Source: Pseudomonas sp. CROZ-RG-20F-R04-15
GTDB lineage: Bacteria; Pseudomonadota; Gammaproteobacteria; Pseudomonadales; Pseudomonadaceae
NCBI RefSeq assembly: GCF_022662375.1
Contig: NZ_JAKNQL010000003.1
Span: forward strand, 62,001-126,000
DNA length: 64,000 nucleotides
Reading direction: 5' to 3'
The notes under the pieces were generated by a model. The model saw only the letters and a program-made list of their open reading frames with translations, did not search any database and was not told the DNA's origin. The position numbers and the translations under genes are program-made. Positions 8,464-17,772 of this stretch are shown in pieces (positions within the stretch are counted from its first letter, which is position 1; every line of letters begins with the position of its first letter).

Positions 8464-9477
8464 ATGCTGCTGCCCCGCATCGCCACCCTGATCACCGGCC
8501 TGAGCCTTGGCGCCATGGCGCAGGCGGCACCGACTGTCTATCCACTGACGGTGGAAAACTGCGGCAGCAGCCTGACCTTCCAGCACGCCCCGACGCGCAC
8601 CGTGACCATCGGCCAGGCCGGCACGGAAATGCTCTATGCCATGGGCCTGAGCGACACAGTCGTCGGCACCTCGCTGTGGTTCAACAATGTGCTGGACAAG
8701 TACAAGGCACAGAACGACAAGATCCAGCGCCTGGCCGATAACGAGCCGAGTTTCGAATCGGTGATCGGCAAGCGCCCGGAACTGGTCGCCGTGGAGCTGG
8801 AATGGATGGTCGGCCCGCAAGGTGCGGTCGGCACCCGCGAGCAGTTTCATGAGCTGAAGATTCCGACCTACCTGCTGCCTTCCGATTGCGAAGCCAAGGA
8901 CAACCTGGTCGGCGCCGACGGTACGCGACTGGCGCCGTTTCGCATCGACACGATTTACAAGAGCGTAAGCCAACTGGCGCAGATCTTCGATGTGCAGGAG
9001 CGTGGCCAGCAGCTCAACGACCAACTCAAGGCCAGCCTCGCCCATTCGATTGCCACCGCCCAAGGCAAAAAGCTGAAGGACGCCAGCGCACTGGTGTGGT
9101 TCTCCAGCGCGCAAATGGACATCGAGCCATTCGTGGCCGGGCACAAAGGCATTCCCGACTTCATGCTCAGCACCCTCGGCGTGCGCAACGTGGTCGAGTC
9201 CGATGAAGAGTGGCCAACGGTCGGCTGGGAAACCATCGCCAAGGCCAACCCGACTTTCCTCGTCATCGCGCGCATGGATCGCCGACGCTTCCCCGCTGAC
9301 GACTATGAAAAGAAACTCGCCTTCCTGCGCAGCGACCCGGTGACGCGCAACATGGACGCGGTGAAACACAACCGCATCATCATTCTTGATGCCATGGCCA
9401 TGCAGGCGAGCCTGCGCATGTTCGATGGCATCGAGCAACTGGCCACGGCCATCAACGGCTATGACCTGTCGCAATGA
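8464..9477 (+). CDS. Corrinoid ABC transporter substrate-binding protein (BtuF-like)
   Basis: Periplasmic binding protein of 337 residues. ATG 8464 starts a clean signal peptide (LLPRIATLITGLSLGAMAQA|AP); the frame is open upstream but that part is leader. The helical-backbone fold of FecB/BtuF is visible (RTVTIGQAGTEMLYAMGLSDTVVG). It follows a B12 riboswitch and overlaps the permease start by four bases, so cobalamin or a cobinamide is the likely ligand. Sequence alone would also allow a siderophore ligand; the riboswitch decides. Confidence 0.85.
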   Translation: MLLPRIATLITGLSLGAMAQAAPTVYPLTVENCGSSLTFQHAPTRTVTIGQAGTEMLYAMGLSDTVVGTSLWFNNVLDKYKAQNDKIQRLADNEPSFESVIGKRPELVAVELEWMVGPQGAVGTREQFHELKIPTYLLPSDCEAKDNLVGADGTRLAPFRIDTIYKSVSQLAQIFDVQERGQQLNDQLKASLAHSIATAQGKKLKDASALVWFSSAQMDIEPFVAGHKGIPDFMLSTLGVRNVVESDEEWPTVGWETIAKANPTFLVIARMDRRRFPADDYEKKLAFLRSDPVTRNMDAVKHNRIIILDAMAMQASLRMFDGIEQLATAINGYDLSQ

Positions 9478-10490
9478 GTGCCAGCCTGATCCGTACGTTG
9501 CTGGCCCTGGCGACGCTGTTGATTGCCGTGGTTGCTGGCGTGGCCATCGGTGAAACCTCGATTGAACCGGGCGTGGTCGTGCAAGTGCTGGCGAACAAAT
9601 TGTGGGGCGCCGGGTACGCGCTGGATCCTATCGATGAAGGCATCGTCTGGAACTACCGCCTGACCCGCGCACTGGTCGCGGCCGCGTGCGGTGCCGGTCT
9701 GGCGACGTGCGGGGTGATTCTGCAGTCGTTGCTGCGCAACCCGTTAGCCGATCCGTATCTGCTGGGGATTTCTGCCGGCGCTTCGACCGGGGCGGTGATG
9801 GTGGCGTTGCTCGGGGTGGGCGCCGGAATGATCTCGTTATCCGTCGGTGCCTTCGCCGGCGCAGTGACAGCGTTTGTGCTGGTGATTCTGTTGGCGCGGG
9901 TCAGCGGCTCGGCGAGCGGTACCGGGCAAATCATTCTCGCCGGGATCGCCGGCTCGCAGTTGTTCAACGCGCTCACGGCGTTTCTGATTACCCGCTCGGC
10001 CAGCTCCGAGCAGGCACGCGGAATCATGTTCTGGCTGCTGGGCAATCTTGGCGGCGTGCGCTGGCCGTCGGTATGGCTGGCGGTGCCGGTGGCCGTGTTC
10101 GGGTTGGTCGTGTGTCTGTGGCATCGGCGCGCGCTGGATGCGTTTACCTTTGGTGCGGACTCGGCGGCATCCCTCGGTATTCCGGTGCGCCGCGTACAGA
10201 TTCTGCTGATTGGCTGCGCGGCGCTGGTGACGGCAGTGATGGTGTCGATTGTCGGCTCGATCGGTTTTGTCGGTCTGGTGATCCCCCACGCGGCGCGGCT
10301 GTTGCTCGGCACCGGTCACGCGCGGTTGCTACCGGCCAGTGCATTGGGCGGCGCGGTGTTTCTGATTGCCGCTGATGTGCTGTCGCGGACGCTGATCAAG
10401 GGTCAGGTGATTCCGGTCGGAGTGATTACCGCACTGGTCGGCGCGCCAGTGTTTGCCCTGATTCTGGTGGGTCGGAGATCAGCGCGATGA
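9474..10490 (+). CDS. Corrinoid ABC transporter permease, FecCD family (BtuC-like)
   Basis: Inner-membrane permease of 338 residues with about ten hydrophobic segments. The family landmark LLRNPLADPYLLGISAGASTG is at about residues 85-105 and GSIGFVGLVIPHAARLLLG near residue 265. It overlaps both neighbours by four bases (ATGA), so the three importer genes are translated as a unit under the upstream riboswitch. Confidence 0.88.
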   Translation: MSASLIRTLLALATLLIAVVAGVAIGETSIEPGVVVQVLANKLWGAGYALDPIDEGIVWNYRLTRALVAAACGAGLATCGVILQSLLRNPLADPYLLGISAGASTGAVMVALLGVGAGMISLSVGAFAGAVTAFVLVILLARVSGSASGTGQIILAGIAGSQLFNALTAFLITRSASSEQARGIMFWLLGNLGGVRWPSVWLAVPVAVFGLVVCLWHRRALDAFTFGADSAASLGIPVRRVQILLIGCAALVTAVMVSIVGSIGFVGLVIPHAARLLLGTGHARLLPASALGGAVFLIAADVLSRTLIKGQVIPVGVITALVGAPVFALILVGRRSAR

Positions 10491-11251
10491 ACAGTGTTCT
10501 GAGTTGCTCCGGGTTGACCTTCAAGGTGCGCGGCGCCGAGTTGCTCAACGGTGTCAGCCTTGAGGTGCAGCGCGGCGAAACACTGGGCATCGTCGGGCCG
10601 AATGGTTCGGGTAAATCTACCCTGTTGAAATTGCTGGCCGGATTGCGCGAACCGAGCGCTGGCGAGGTGCTGCTTGAAGGGCAGCGCCTCGGCAAAATGG
10701 CCCGGCGCAGCATTGCGCAAAAGCTTGCGGTGGTCGAACAACAGGCCGATACCGACGACGGCATTCGCGTGTTCGATGCGGTGGCACTGGGGCGCACGCC
10801 TTGGCTGTCGGCGCTGCAACCGTGGTCGGCGGCCGACGACGCGATTGTTCAGCAGGCGCTGACCGACGTTGACGCAATGCACCTGCGCACGCGTCTGTGG
10901 CGCAGCCTGTCCGGCGGCGAGCGGCAACGGGTACACATTGCCCGGGCATTGGCGCAGCGCCCGCAAATTCTACTGTTGGATGAGCCGGCCAATCACCTCG
11001 ACATTCAGCATCAACTGACCATTCTCAACGTCGTGCAGGCGTTGCCGGTGACCACGCTGATCGCTTTGCATGATCTCAATCAGGCGCTGAAGTGTGATCG
11101 CCTGGCAGTGCTGGAGCGCGGGCGGCTGGTAGCGTTGGGCGAACCGTTGGCGGTGCTGACACCGCAGCGGTTACAGGAGACCTTCGGCGTCAGGGCGCAC
11201 TATCTGACGGACCCGTTCGATGGGGCGCAGATTCTTCGATTTCACTCATGA
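10487..11251 (+). CDS. Corrinoid ABC transporter ATP-binding protein (BtuD-like)
   Basis: ATPase of 254 residues. Walker A GPNGSGKST is near residues 36-44, the signature LSGGERQRV near 143 and Walker B ILLLDEPANHLD follows. The last 62 bases overlap the 3' end of the acetyltransferase gene on the opposite strand, an unusually deep tail-to-tail overlap. Confidence 0.88.
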   Translation: MNSVLSCSGLTFKVRGAELLNGVSLEVQRGETLGIVGPNGSGKSTLLKLLAGLREPSAGEVLLEGQRLGKMARRSIAQKLAVVEQQADTDDGIRVFDAVALGRTPWLSALQPWSAADDAIVQQALTDVDAMHLRTRLWRSLSGGERQRVHIARALAQRPQILLLDEPANHLDIQHQLTILNVVQALPVTTLIALHDLNQALKCDRLAVLERGRLVALGEPLAVLTPQRLQETFGVRAHYLTDPFDGAQILRFHS

Positions 11252-11741
11252 GGCTGTGCATGTGTGTGGTCTGCCACACCGGGTCAGCGTCGACGTCGAC
11301 AATCTCGAAACCCTGTCGCTGCCAGAACGCGATGGCGCCCGGTAAAAACGGATGGGTGTGCAGGTAGATCACCTCTACTTCGTTGGCGAGTGCCAGATCC
11401 TTGATTGATCGATATAGCGAACCGGCCAGACCTGAGCGGCGCTGCGATGGCAGGACAAACAGACGGACGATTTCCACCACCTTAAGGTCCGGATAGAGCA
11501 AGTGCCGGAAGCGCCGGTCATAGGCGAGATAGCCGATGGAGGCAACGATCTGCCCTTCATGGCGAGCAATCAGAAAGCGCCCTGCCCCACGCAGATAAAC
11601 CTCGGCAAAGCGCGCCAGATCGTCGGGCATGCCGGTCGCGCTGAGCTTGGGGAAAAGTTCGGCGCGGGCCTTTAGAACAAAATCAAGAACTTCAGGAATG
11701 TCGGCGTCTGACACGGCCTGAATGATGTATTGATGATTCAC
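11190..11741 (-). CDS. GNAT-family N-acetyltransferase
   Basis: Small acetyl-CoA-dependent acetyltransferase of about 183 residues if translation begins at GTG 11741 (VNHQYIIQAVSDADI); the frame is open to 11882 but that extension runs into a REP palindrome and looks non-coding. Motif A is visible as VEIVRLFVLPSQRRSGLAGSLYR (residues about 87-109), followed by AIAFWQRQGFEIV. The substrate is unknown. It converges on the btuD-like gene and overlaps its end, so the two transcripts are antisense there. Confidence 0.75.
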   Translation of the reverse strand: MNHQYIIQAVSDADIPEVLDFVLKARAELFPKLSATGMPDDLARFAEVYLRGAGRFLIARHEGQIVASIGYLAYDRRFRHLLYPDLKVVEIVRLFVLPSQRRSGLAGSLYRSIKDLALANEVEVIYLHTHPFLPGAIAFWQRQGFEIVDVDADPVWQTTHMHSLMSEIEESAPHRTGPSDSAP

Positions 11742-11831
11742 GTAGCGGCAAACACCTAGGATGCGGCTGGTCACATTAGCAATAACAGGTCCCGTGAGGC
11801 CATCCAGAATTTCATGACTTGCCCAAAACCC

Positions 11832-11936
11832 TGTGGGAGCGAGCTTGCTCCGGGCGGCGATCCGACGAAGGCGGCAGATCATCCAACATTGATGTTGACT
11901 GAAAGGCCGCTTTCGCGAGCAGGCTCGCTCCCACAG
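11832..11936. repeat. Paired REP palindromes
   Basis: A forward GTGGGAGCGAGCTTGCTCC copy and an inverted CGCGAGCAGGCTCGCTCCCAC copy about 70 bases apart, the classic inverted REP pair of fluorescent pseudomonads. It lies between the GNAT and metE genes. Confidence 0.85.
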
Positions 11937-11962
11937 GTGTTGTGTTTCATGCAGCCAGAGTG

Positions 11963-14251
11963 TCAGGCCAGCTCTTTACGCAGTTGCCGGGCAGCGGTGA
12001 CCATGTGCACCAGCGCCGCTTCTGTTTCCGGCCAGCCACGGGTTTTCAAACCGCAATCCGGGTTGACCCACAGCCGCTCGGCCGGAATCCGCTTGGCAGC
12101 CTTGCGCAGCAGATTAGCCATTTCCGAAGCATCCGGGATGCGTGGCGAGTGGATGTCGTAGACGCCCGGGCCGATTTCGTTCGGGTAAGCGAAGGCTTCG
12201 AAGGCGTCCAGCAATTCCATGTCCGAACGCGAAGTCTCGATGGTGATCACGTCGGCATCCATCGCCGCAATCGACTCGATCACATCGTTGAACTCGCTGT
12301 AGCACATGTGCGTGTGGATCTGCGTTTCGTCGCGCACACCGGAGGCGCACAGGCGGAACACTTCCGTCGCCCAGTCCAGATAATGCTGCCACTGCGCCTG
12401 ACGCAACGGCAGCCCCTCACGGAACGCCGCTTCGTCGATCTGCACGATCTTGATGCCGGCGGCTTCCAGATCCACCACTTCATCGCGGATCGCCAGCGCC
12501 AATTGCCGCGCCTGCACTTCACGACTGACGTCTTCACGGGGGAACGACCACATCAGCATGGTCACCGGGCCAGTCAGCATGCCTTTCATGACCTTGTCGG
12601 TCAGGCCTTGGGCATAGCGGATCCACTCCACGGTCATGGCTTGCGGACGGCTGAGGTCGCCGAAAATCACTGCCGGTTTGACGCAGCGCGAACCGTAACT
12701 TTGTACCCAGCCGAAACGGCTGAACACATAGCCGTCCAGTTGCTCGGCGAAATATTCGACCATGTCGTTGCGCTCGGCTTCACCGTGCACCAGCACATCG
12801 AGGCCCAGACGCTCCTGGATTTCCACCGCGTGGCGGATTTCGCTGTGCATCGCTTCGGTATATTCAGCTGCGCTCAACTTGCCTTGCTTGAACGACTGAC
12901 GCGCGAGACGGATCGAAGCGGTTTGCGGGAACGAACCGATCGTCGTGGTCGGGAACAATGGCAGATCGAGTCCGGCGCGCTGCTTGGCGATGCGCTGGGC
13001 GAACAGCGACTGACGCTGACTGTCCTTGGCCGTAATCGCGGCAACACGCGCCTGAACGGCCGGTTTGTGAATGCGCGGCGAGGCCGCGCGGGCCGCCTGC
13101 ACCGAACGGCTTTCAGTCAGTGCGCGCAACACTTTCGGCGCCTCAGGCTCATTGACGGCATGCGCCAGAACAGCCACTTCTTCACACTTCTGAACGGCAA
13201 AGGCCAGCCAGCTTTTCAACTCGGCATCGAGTTTGTCTTCACGGCCCAGATCCACCGGGCTGTGCAGCAGCGAGCAGGACGGCGCGACCCACAGCCGCTC
13301 ACCCAGACGCTCATGGGCATGCTGCAACGTCGCCAAGGCACTTTCCAGATCGCAGCGCCAGACGTTACGGCCGTTGACCACACCCAGGGACAACACTTTA
13401 TAAGCCGGCAGACGATCGAGAATGGTCGGGTACTGTTCCGGTGCGCGCACCAGATCAATGTGTAAACCGTCGACCGGCAGGTTGGCCGCCAGACCGAGGT
13501 TTTCTTCCAGGCCACCGAAGTACGTGGCCAGCAGTTTTTTCAGCGGATCACGCTGGATCTGGTTGTAGGCACGCTCGAAAGCGTTCTTCCATTCCTGCGG
13601 CAGATCCAGCACCAGAATCGGCTCGTCGATCTGTACCCACTCGACACCCTGCGCGGCGAGGCGCGAGAAAATCTGGCCGTACAGCGGCAGCAGGCGATCA
13701 AGCAATTCGAGCTTGTCGAACTCGGCGCCTTTGGCCTTGCCCAGCCACAGATAAGTCAGCGGGCCGATGATCACCGGTTTGACGTTGTGGCCCAGTGCAC
13801 GGGCTTCTTCGACTTCCTCGAACAACTGCTCCCAGCCCAACTGAAACTGCTGATCCGCGCTGAATTCCGGGACCAGATAGTGATAATTGGTATCGAACCA
13901 CTTGGTCATTTCCTGGGCGTGTGCACCGCCGCAGCAACTGTCGCTGACGCCACGAGCCATGCCGAACAGGGTCTGCAGATTGGCTTTGCCGTCGTGCGGA
14001 CGGAAGCGTTCAGGAATCACACCGAACATCAGCGAATGCGTCAGGACCTGGTCGTACCAGGCGAAATCGCCGACCGGCAGCAGTTCGATGCCGGCGTTTT
14101 TCTGCAAATCCCAGTGAGCCTTGCGCAACTCGCGACCCACTTCGCGCAGGCCGGCCTCGTTCAGTTCTCCTTTCCAGAACGCCTCTTGCGCTTTCTTCAG
14201 TTCGCGGTCGCGACCGATGCGCGGAAATCCAAGGGAATGGGCCAGTGCCAT
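11963..14251 (-). CDS. metE: Cobalamin-independent methionine synthase
   Basis: Cytoplasmic zinc enzyme that methylates homocysteine with 5-methyltetrahydropteroyltriglutamate; 762 residues, the family norm. ATG 14251 is favoured because of GGAG seven to ten bases before it and the standard [19 protein letters not shown] start. Zinc ligands are visible in the C-terminal half ([16 protein letters not shown]). The neighbouring corrinoid importer is riboswitch-controlled, but I see no B12 box before metE. No divergent metR is next to it. Confidence 0.95.
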   Translation of the reverse strand: MALAHSLGFPRIGRDRELKKAQEAFWKGELNEAGLREVGRELRKAHWDLQKNAGIELLPVGDFAWYDQVLTHSLMFGVIPERFRPHDGKANLQTLFGMARGVSDSCCGGAHAQEMTKWFDTNYHYLVPEFSADQQFQLGWEQLFEEVEEARALGHNVKPVIIGPLTYLWLGKAKGAEFDKLELLDRLLPLYGQIFSRLAAQGVEWVQIDEPILVLDLPQEWKNAFERAYNQIQRDPLKKLLATYFGGLEENLGLAANLPVDGLHIDLVRAPEQYPTILDRLPAYKVLSLGVVNGRNVWRCDLESALATLQHAHERLGERLWVAPSCSLLHSPVDLGREDKLDAELKSWLAFAVQKCEEVAVLAHAVNEPEAPKVLRALTESRSVQAARAASPRIHKPAVQARVAAITAKDSQRQSLFAQRIAKQRAGLDLPLFPTTTIGSFPQTASIRLARQSFKQGKLSAAEYTEAMHSEIRHAVEIQERLGLDVLVHGEAERNDMVEYFAEQLDGYVFSRFGWVQSYGSRCVKPAVIFGDLSRPQAMTVEWIRYAQGLTDKVMKGMLTGPVTMLMWSFPREDVSREVQARQLALAIRDEVVDLEAAGIKIVQIDEAAFREGLPLRQAQWQHYLDWATEVFRLCASGVRDETQIHTHMCYSEFNDVIESIAAMDADVITIETSRSDMELLDAFEAFAYPNEIGPGVYDIHSPRIPDASEMANLLRKAAKRIPAERLWVNPDCGLKTRGWPETEAALVHMVTAARQLRKELA

Positions 14252-14674
14252 AACAAACAACTCCAATGTCTTGTTGATGGCGGCCATTGTCGGCATCGGT
14301 CGCTAGTGAGACAAACTCAATTTAATCTCGATCAACACGAGTTTCCCTCATGATCAAATAATAAGAACCTGACACCTGGAAACACTGCCGAGCCAAGACA
14401 GCGCGCGACAGCTGAACGTTTTTTGCAGCAGGAAGTTTCTCGGCAATTCAAGCTGTTCGTCGCTATGAAGACGCCCTTTGAAAATTCGATGACGCCTCTG
14501 TGTAAACGCCCCCGAACTCGCCCCGGCAGGTCTCTGATTTCGATCTATCGTTAGATCGAAATGGCTGTATTGGCGACCGACTAAAGGTTGCGACAGCCGA
14601 TGTCTGAGCCTATGTTGCACGCGAGTCTTTTCCCCGCGATTGGAACGCGATCAACACCATTAAGAGGTGAAGAA
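14252..14674. other. Intergenic region between metE and the cystathionine beta-synthase gene
   Basis: 423 bases holding two divergent promoters by position. The only clear structure is the 11-bp perfect inverted repeat listed at 14537-14562. Reading frames here are short and lack conserved features. Confidence 0.6.
14537..14562. promoter_or_regulatory. Perfect 11-bp inverted repeat, candidate operator
   Basis: The arms ATTTCGATCTA (14537-14547) and TAGATCGAAAT (14552-14562) pair perfectly over a TCGT spacer. It lies 112 bases before the beta-synthase start codon. No T-tract follows, so an operator is more likely than a terminator. Confidence 0.45.
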
Positions 14675-16051
14675 ATGTCAAAGGAATCACGCCCTGCCGT
14701 CCTTGGGCTGATAGGCAACACTCCGCTGGTTCAAGTCACCCGCTTCGATACCGGGCCGTGCACACTGTTTCTCAAACTCGAATCGCAGAACCCCGGCGGT
14801 TCGATCAAGGACCGCATCGGTCTGGCCATGATCGACGCCGCCGAGCGTGATGGTCGTCTGCAACCCGGTGGCACCATCGTCGAAGCCACCGCCGGCAACA
14901 CCGGCCTGGGCTTGGCACTGGTTGGCCGCGCCAAGGGTTATCGCGTGGTGCTGGTGGTGCCAGACAAAATGTCCACCGAGAAAGTCCTGCACTTGAAGGC
15001 CATGGGCGCCGAAGTGCACATCACCCGCTCCGACGTCGGCAAGGGCCATCCCGAGTATTACCAGGACGTCGCCGCCCGTTTGGCGAAAGACATTCCCGGC
15101 GCATTCTTCGCCGATCAGTTCAACAACCCGGCCAACCCGCTTGCTCATGAATGCAGCACTGCGCCGGAGATTTGGGCGCAGACCGAGCATGATCTGGATG
15201 CGATCGTGGTCGGTGTCGGTTCGGCGGGAACGCTGACAGGCCTGAGTCGCTTCTTCAAGCGTGTGCAGCCGGATCTGGAAATGGTCCTGGCCGATCCGGT
15301 CGGTTCGGTGATGGCGCAATATAGCCGCGACGGCTCTCTGCCAACGCCCGGTTCATGGGCGGTGGAAGGTATCGGCGAGGACTTCATTCCGTCGATCACC
15401 GACCTCTCCAGCGTGCGCCACGCCTACTCGATCAGCGATGAAGAAAGCTTCGATCACGCCCGCCAGTTGCTCAAGGCTGAAGGTATTCTCGGCGGTTCGT
15501 CGACCGGCACCCTGCTCGCTGCCGCGCTGCGTTATTGCCGCGAACAGACCGAGCCGAAACGCGTGGTGAGTTTCGTCTGCGACACCGGCACGCGCTATCT
15601 GTCGAAGGTCTACAACGATCAGTGGATGACCGATCAAGGCCTGTTGCAGCGCAAAGGCTATGGCGATCTGCGCGACCTCATCGCCCGCCGTTTCGAGGAT
15701 GGCCGCGTGATCAGTGTCGGCCCTGACGACACCCTGCTCACCGCGTTCCAGCGCATGCGTCTGGCCGATGTCTCGCAATTGCCGGTGCTGGTGGAAGGCA
15801 AGCAACTGGTCGGTGTGATCGACGAATCGGACATCCTCCTGCCGGTGCACGAAGACGCCGCGCGCTTCAGCCAATCGGTGTCCAGCGTGATGACCGACAA
15901 GCTGCAAACCCTGGCGCCCGGCGCCAGCCTTGCCGAGCTGGAAGCGGTGCTCAGCCGTGGCCTCGTCGCCATCATTGCCGATGCATCGGGCTTCCATGGC
16001 CTGATCACCCGCACCGACATGCTCAACCAATTACGGAGATCCCTCGCATGA
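14675..16051 (+). CDS. Cystathionine beta-synthase with C-terminal CBS domain pair
   Basis: PLP enzyme of 458 residues that condenses serine with homocysteine to cystathionine. ATG 14675 follows GAGGTGA. The PLP lysine lies in NPGGSIKDRIG (residues about 40-50), the substrate loop in EATAGNTGLG and the phosphate loop in GVGSAGTLTG. Two CBS motifs follow from about residue 335 (GRVISVGPDDTLLTAFQRM and SSVMTDKLQTLAPGASL), a regulatory pair as in eukaryotic CBS. Its TGA overlaps the next gene's ATG by four bases. With that gene it makes a reverse-transsulfuration operon. Confidence 0.88.
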   Translation: MSKESRPAVLGLIGNTPLVQVTRFDTGPCTLFLKLESQNPGGSIKDRIGLAMIDAAERDGRLQPGGTIVEATAGNTGLGLALVGRAKGYRVVLVVPDKMSTEKVLHLKAMGAEVHITRSDVGKGHPEYYQDVAARLAKDIPGAFFADQFNNPANPLAHECSTAPEIWAQTEHDLDAIVVGVGSAGTLTGLSRFFKRVQPDLEMVLADPVGSVMAQYSRDGSLPTPGSWAVEGIGEDFIPSITDLSSVRHAYSISDEESFDHARQLLKAEGILGGSSTGTLLAAALRYCREQTEPKRVVSFVCDTGTRYLSKVYNDQWMTDQGLLQRKGYGDLRDLIARRFEDGRVISVGPDDTLLTAFQRMRLADVSQLPVLVEGKQLVGVIDESDILLPVHEDAARFSQSVSSVMTDKLQTLAPGASLAELEAVLSRGLVAIIADASGFHGLITRTDMLNQLRRSLA

Positions 16052-17220
16052 GTCAGCACGACGATAAATCCCAAGGCTTCGCGACCCGGGTGATCCACGC
16101 CGGGCAGACGCCGGACCCGACCACTGGCGCGCTGATGCCGCCGATCTACGCCAACTCCACCTACCTGCAAGACAGCCCCGGCGTGCACAAGGGTTTCGAT
16201 TACGGCCGCTCGCACAACCCGACGCGGTTTGCCCTGGAGCGTTGTGTGGCGGATCTTGAAGGCGGCACTCAGGCGTTCGCGTTCGCCTCCGGGCTGGCGA
16301 CGATTTCCACGGTGCTCGAACTGATCGATGCCGGTTCGCACGTCATCTCCGGCAATGACTTGTACGGCGGCACGTTCCGCCTGTTCGACAAGGTCCGTCA
16401 GCGCAGTGCCGGACACCGTTTCAGCTACGTCGATCTGACTGACCTGGCGGCGTTCGAAGCGGCGCTGCAGGACGACACACGCCTGGTGATTGTCGAGTCA
16501 CCGACCAACCCGTTGCTGAGCCTGTCGGACCTCGCCGCTATCGCCCGTATCTGCCGCGCCCGCGGGATCATCAGCGTGGCCGACAATACGTTCGCAAGCC
16601 CATATATCCAGCGGCCGCTGGAGTTGGGTTTCGACATCGTGCTGCACTCGACCACCAAGTACCTGAACGGCCACTCCGATGTGATCGGCGGTATCGCCGT
16701 GGTTGGCCAGAACGAAGAACTGGCCGAAAAACTCGGCTTTCTGCAGAACGCGGTCGGTGCGATTGCCGGTCCGTTCGATGCGTTTCTGACCCTGCGCGGG
16801 GTGAAGACGCTGGCACTGCGCATGGAACGTCATTGCAGCAACGCGCTGAATCTGGCGCAGTGGCTGGAACAACAGCCGCAGGTCAAGCGCGTCTACTACC
16901 CGGGGCTGGCCTCACACCCGCAGCATGAATTGGCCAAGCGTCAGATGCGCGGTTTCGGCGGGATGATTTCCGTGGATCTGAACAGCGATCTGGATGGCGC
17001 GCGGCGCTTTCTCGAGAACGTGAAGATCTTCGCCCTGGCGGAAAGTCTCGGTGGCGTGGAAAGCCTGATCGAGCACCCGGCGATCATGACTCACGCGACC
17101 ATTCCGGCGGATACCCGCGCCAGACTGGGCATCGGCGATGGTCTGGTGCGGCTGTCGGTGGGCGTTGAAGACGTCGAAGACCTGCGCGCCGACCTGGCGC
17201 AGGCGCTGCAATCGATCTGA
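16048..17220 (+). CDS. Cystathionine gamma-lyase/gamma-synthase family PLP enzyme
   Basis: Fold-type I PLP enzyme of 390 residues. Family hallmarks: YGRSHNPTRFALE, ASGLATISTVLEL, SVADNTFASPYIQRPLELG and the PLP lysine in HSTTKYLNGHSDVIGG (about residue 208). The residue set does not separate gamma-lyase from gamma-synthase with certainty, but coupling to a cystathionine beta-synthase makes cysteine formation from cystathionine (gamma-lyase) the best reading. Confidence 0.85.
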   Translation: MSQHDDKSQGFATRVIHAGQTPDPTTGALMPPIYANSTYLQDSPGVHKGFDYGRSHNPTRFALERCVADLEGGTQAFAFASGLATISTVLELIDAGSHVISGNDLYGGTFRLFDKVRQRSAGHRFSYVDLTDLAAFEAALQDDTRLVIVESPTNPLLSLSDLAAIARICRARGIISVADNTFASPYIQRPLELGFDIVLHSTTKYLNGHSDVIGGIAVVGQNEELAEKLGFLQNAVGAIAGPFDAFLTLRGVKTLALRMERHCSNALNLAQWLEQQPQVKRVYYPGLASHPQHELAKRQMRGFGGMISVDLNSDLDGARRFLENVKIFALAESLGGVESLIEHPAIMTHATIPADTRARLGIGDGLVRLSVGVEDVEDLRADLAQALQSI

Positions 17221-17235
17221 CCTTGTAGGAACGAC

Positions 17236-17262
17236 AAAGCCCGCACGAAGCGGGCTTTGGTG
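17236..17262 (+). terminator. Terminator of the transsulfuration operon
   Basis: The arms AAAGCCCGC and GCGGGCTTT form a nine-pair stem with a short loop, 15 bases after the lyase stop. The 3' arm ends in TTT followed by GGTGTT. Confidence 0.75.
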
Positions 17263-17772
17263 TTCGAGCAGGCGGCCAGTGCTGGTCTCTGGCTTACAAG
17301 GTTTATCGGGCTTCCCACAGTACCGGGCCACATTGAAAAGGTACGGCCTCGGCTGCTTCACACGGCATAAGGGCAGGATCTCAGCGCGGAGATCTTTCTA
17401 ACCGTGTACCTTTCGGAGCGCGCCCCACGCCCCCTTGCTATCCGATTGCGCATCAGTCTGCGTCTTCGCCTACATCTTTGAGCCTAGCAAAGGCTCGCCC
17501 GAGCGCCCCAGCGTTTTTAGACCAATTTGAGCTTTGCCCGAATCGGGCAGGAAGCGAAGCGCCTAACGCCCGCCGATCCCCCCGCCGCGACACCTCGATA
17601 TCGCGATCTATACTCAATCGGTCAGATCATTATTTGTCGACACCCGCACGCCTGATGGTGTGCCCGTGCCTTTCGCCAACCAGACTGACCCAGGCCAATG
17701 AGTCGCAGTGCCAGCGAGCATACGACGAGCGATGCCTTGTCGCTTTGTGGCTGCCGGGTCTTGGAGAAAACT
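17263..17772 (+). other. Gene-poor leader before the repeat protein
   Basis: About 510 bases without a convincing gene. A small GCCCG/CGGGC hairpin lies near 17535 and a TATACT hexamer at 17609-17614 could be a -10 element for the repeat protein, without a good -35 match. A 143-codon frame crosses this region but overlaps the repeat gene out of frame and has no homologue that I recognise. Confidence 0.4.

Noticed and set aside
11942..13465. 507-codon plus-strand frame opposite metE
   Set aside because: Antisense shadow of metE with His/Arg/Gln-rich composition and no family signal.
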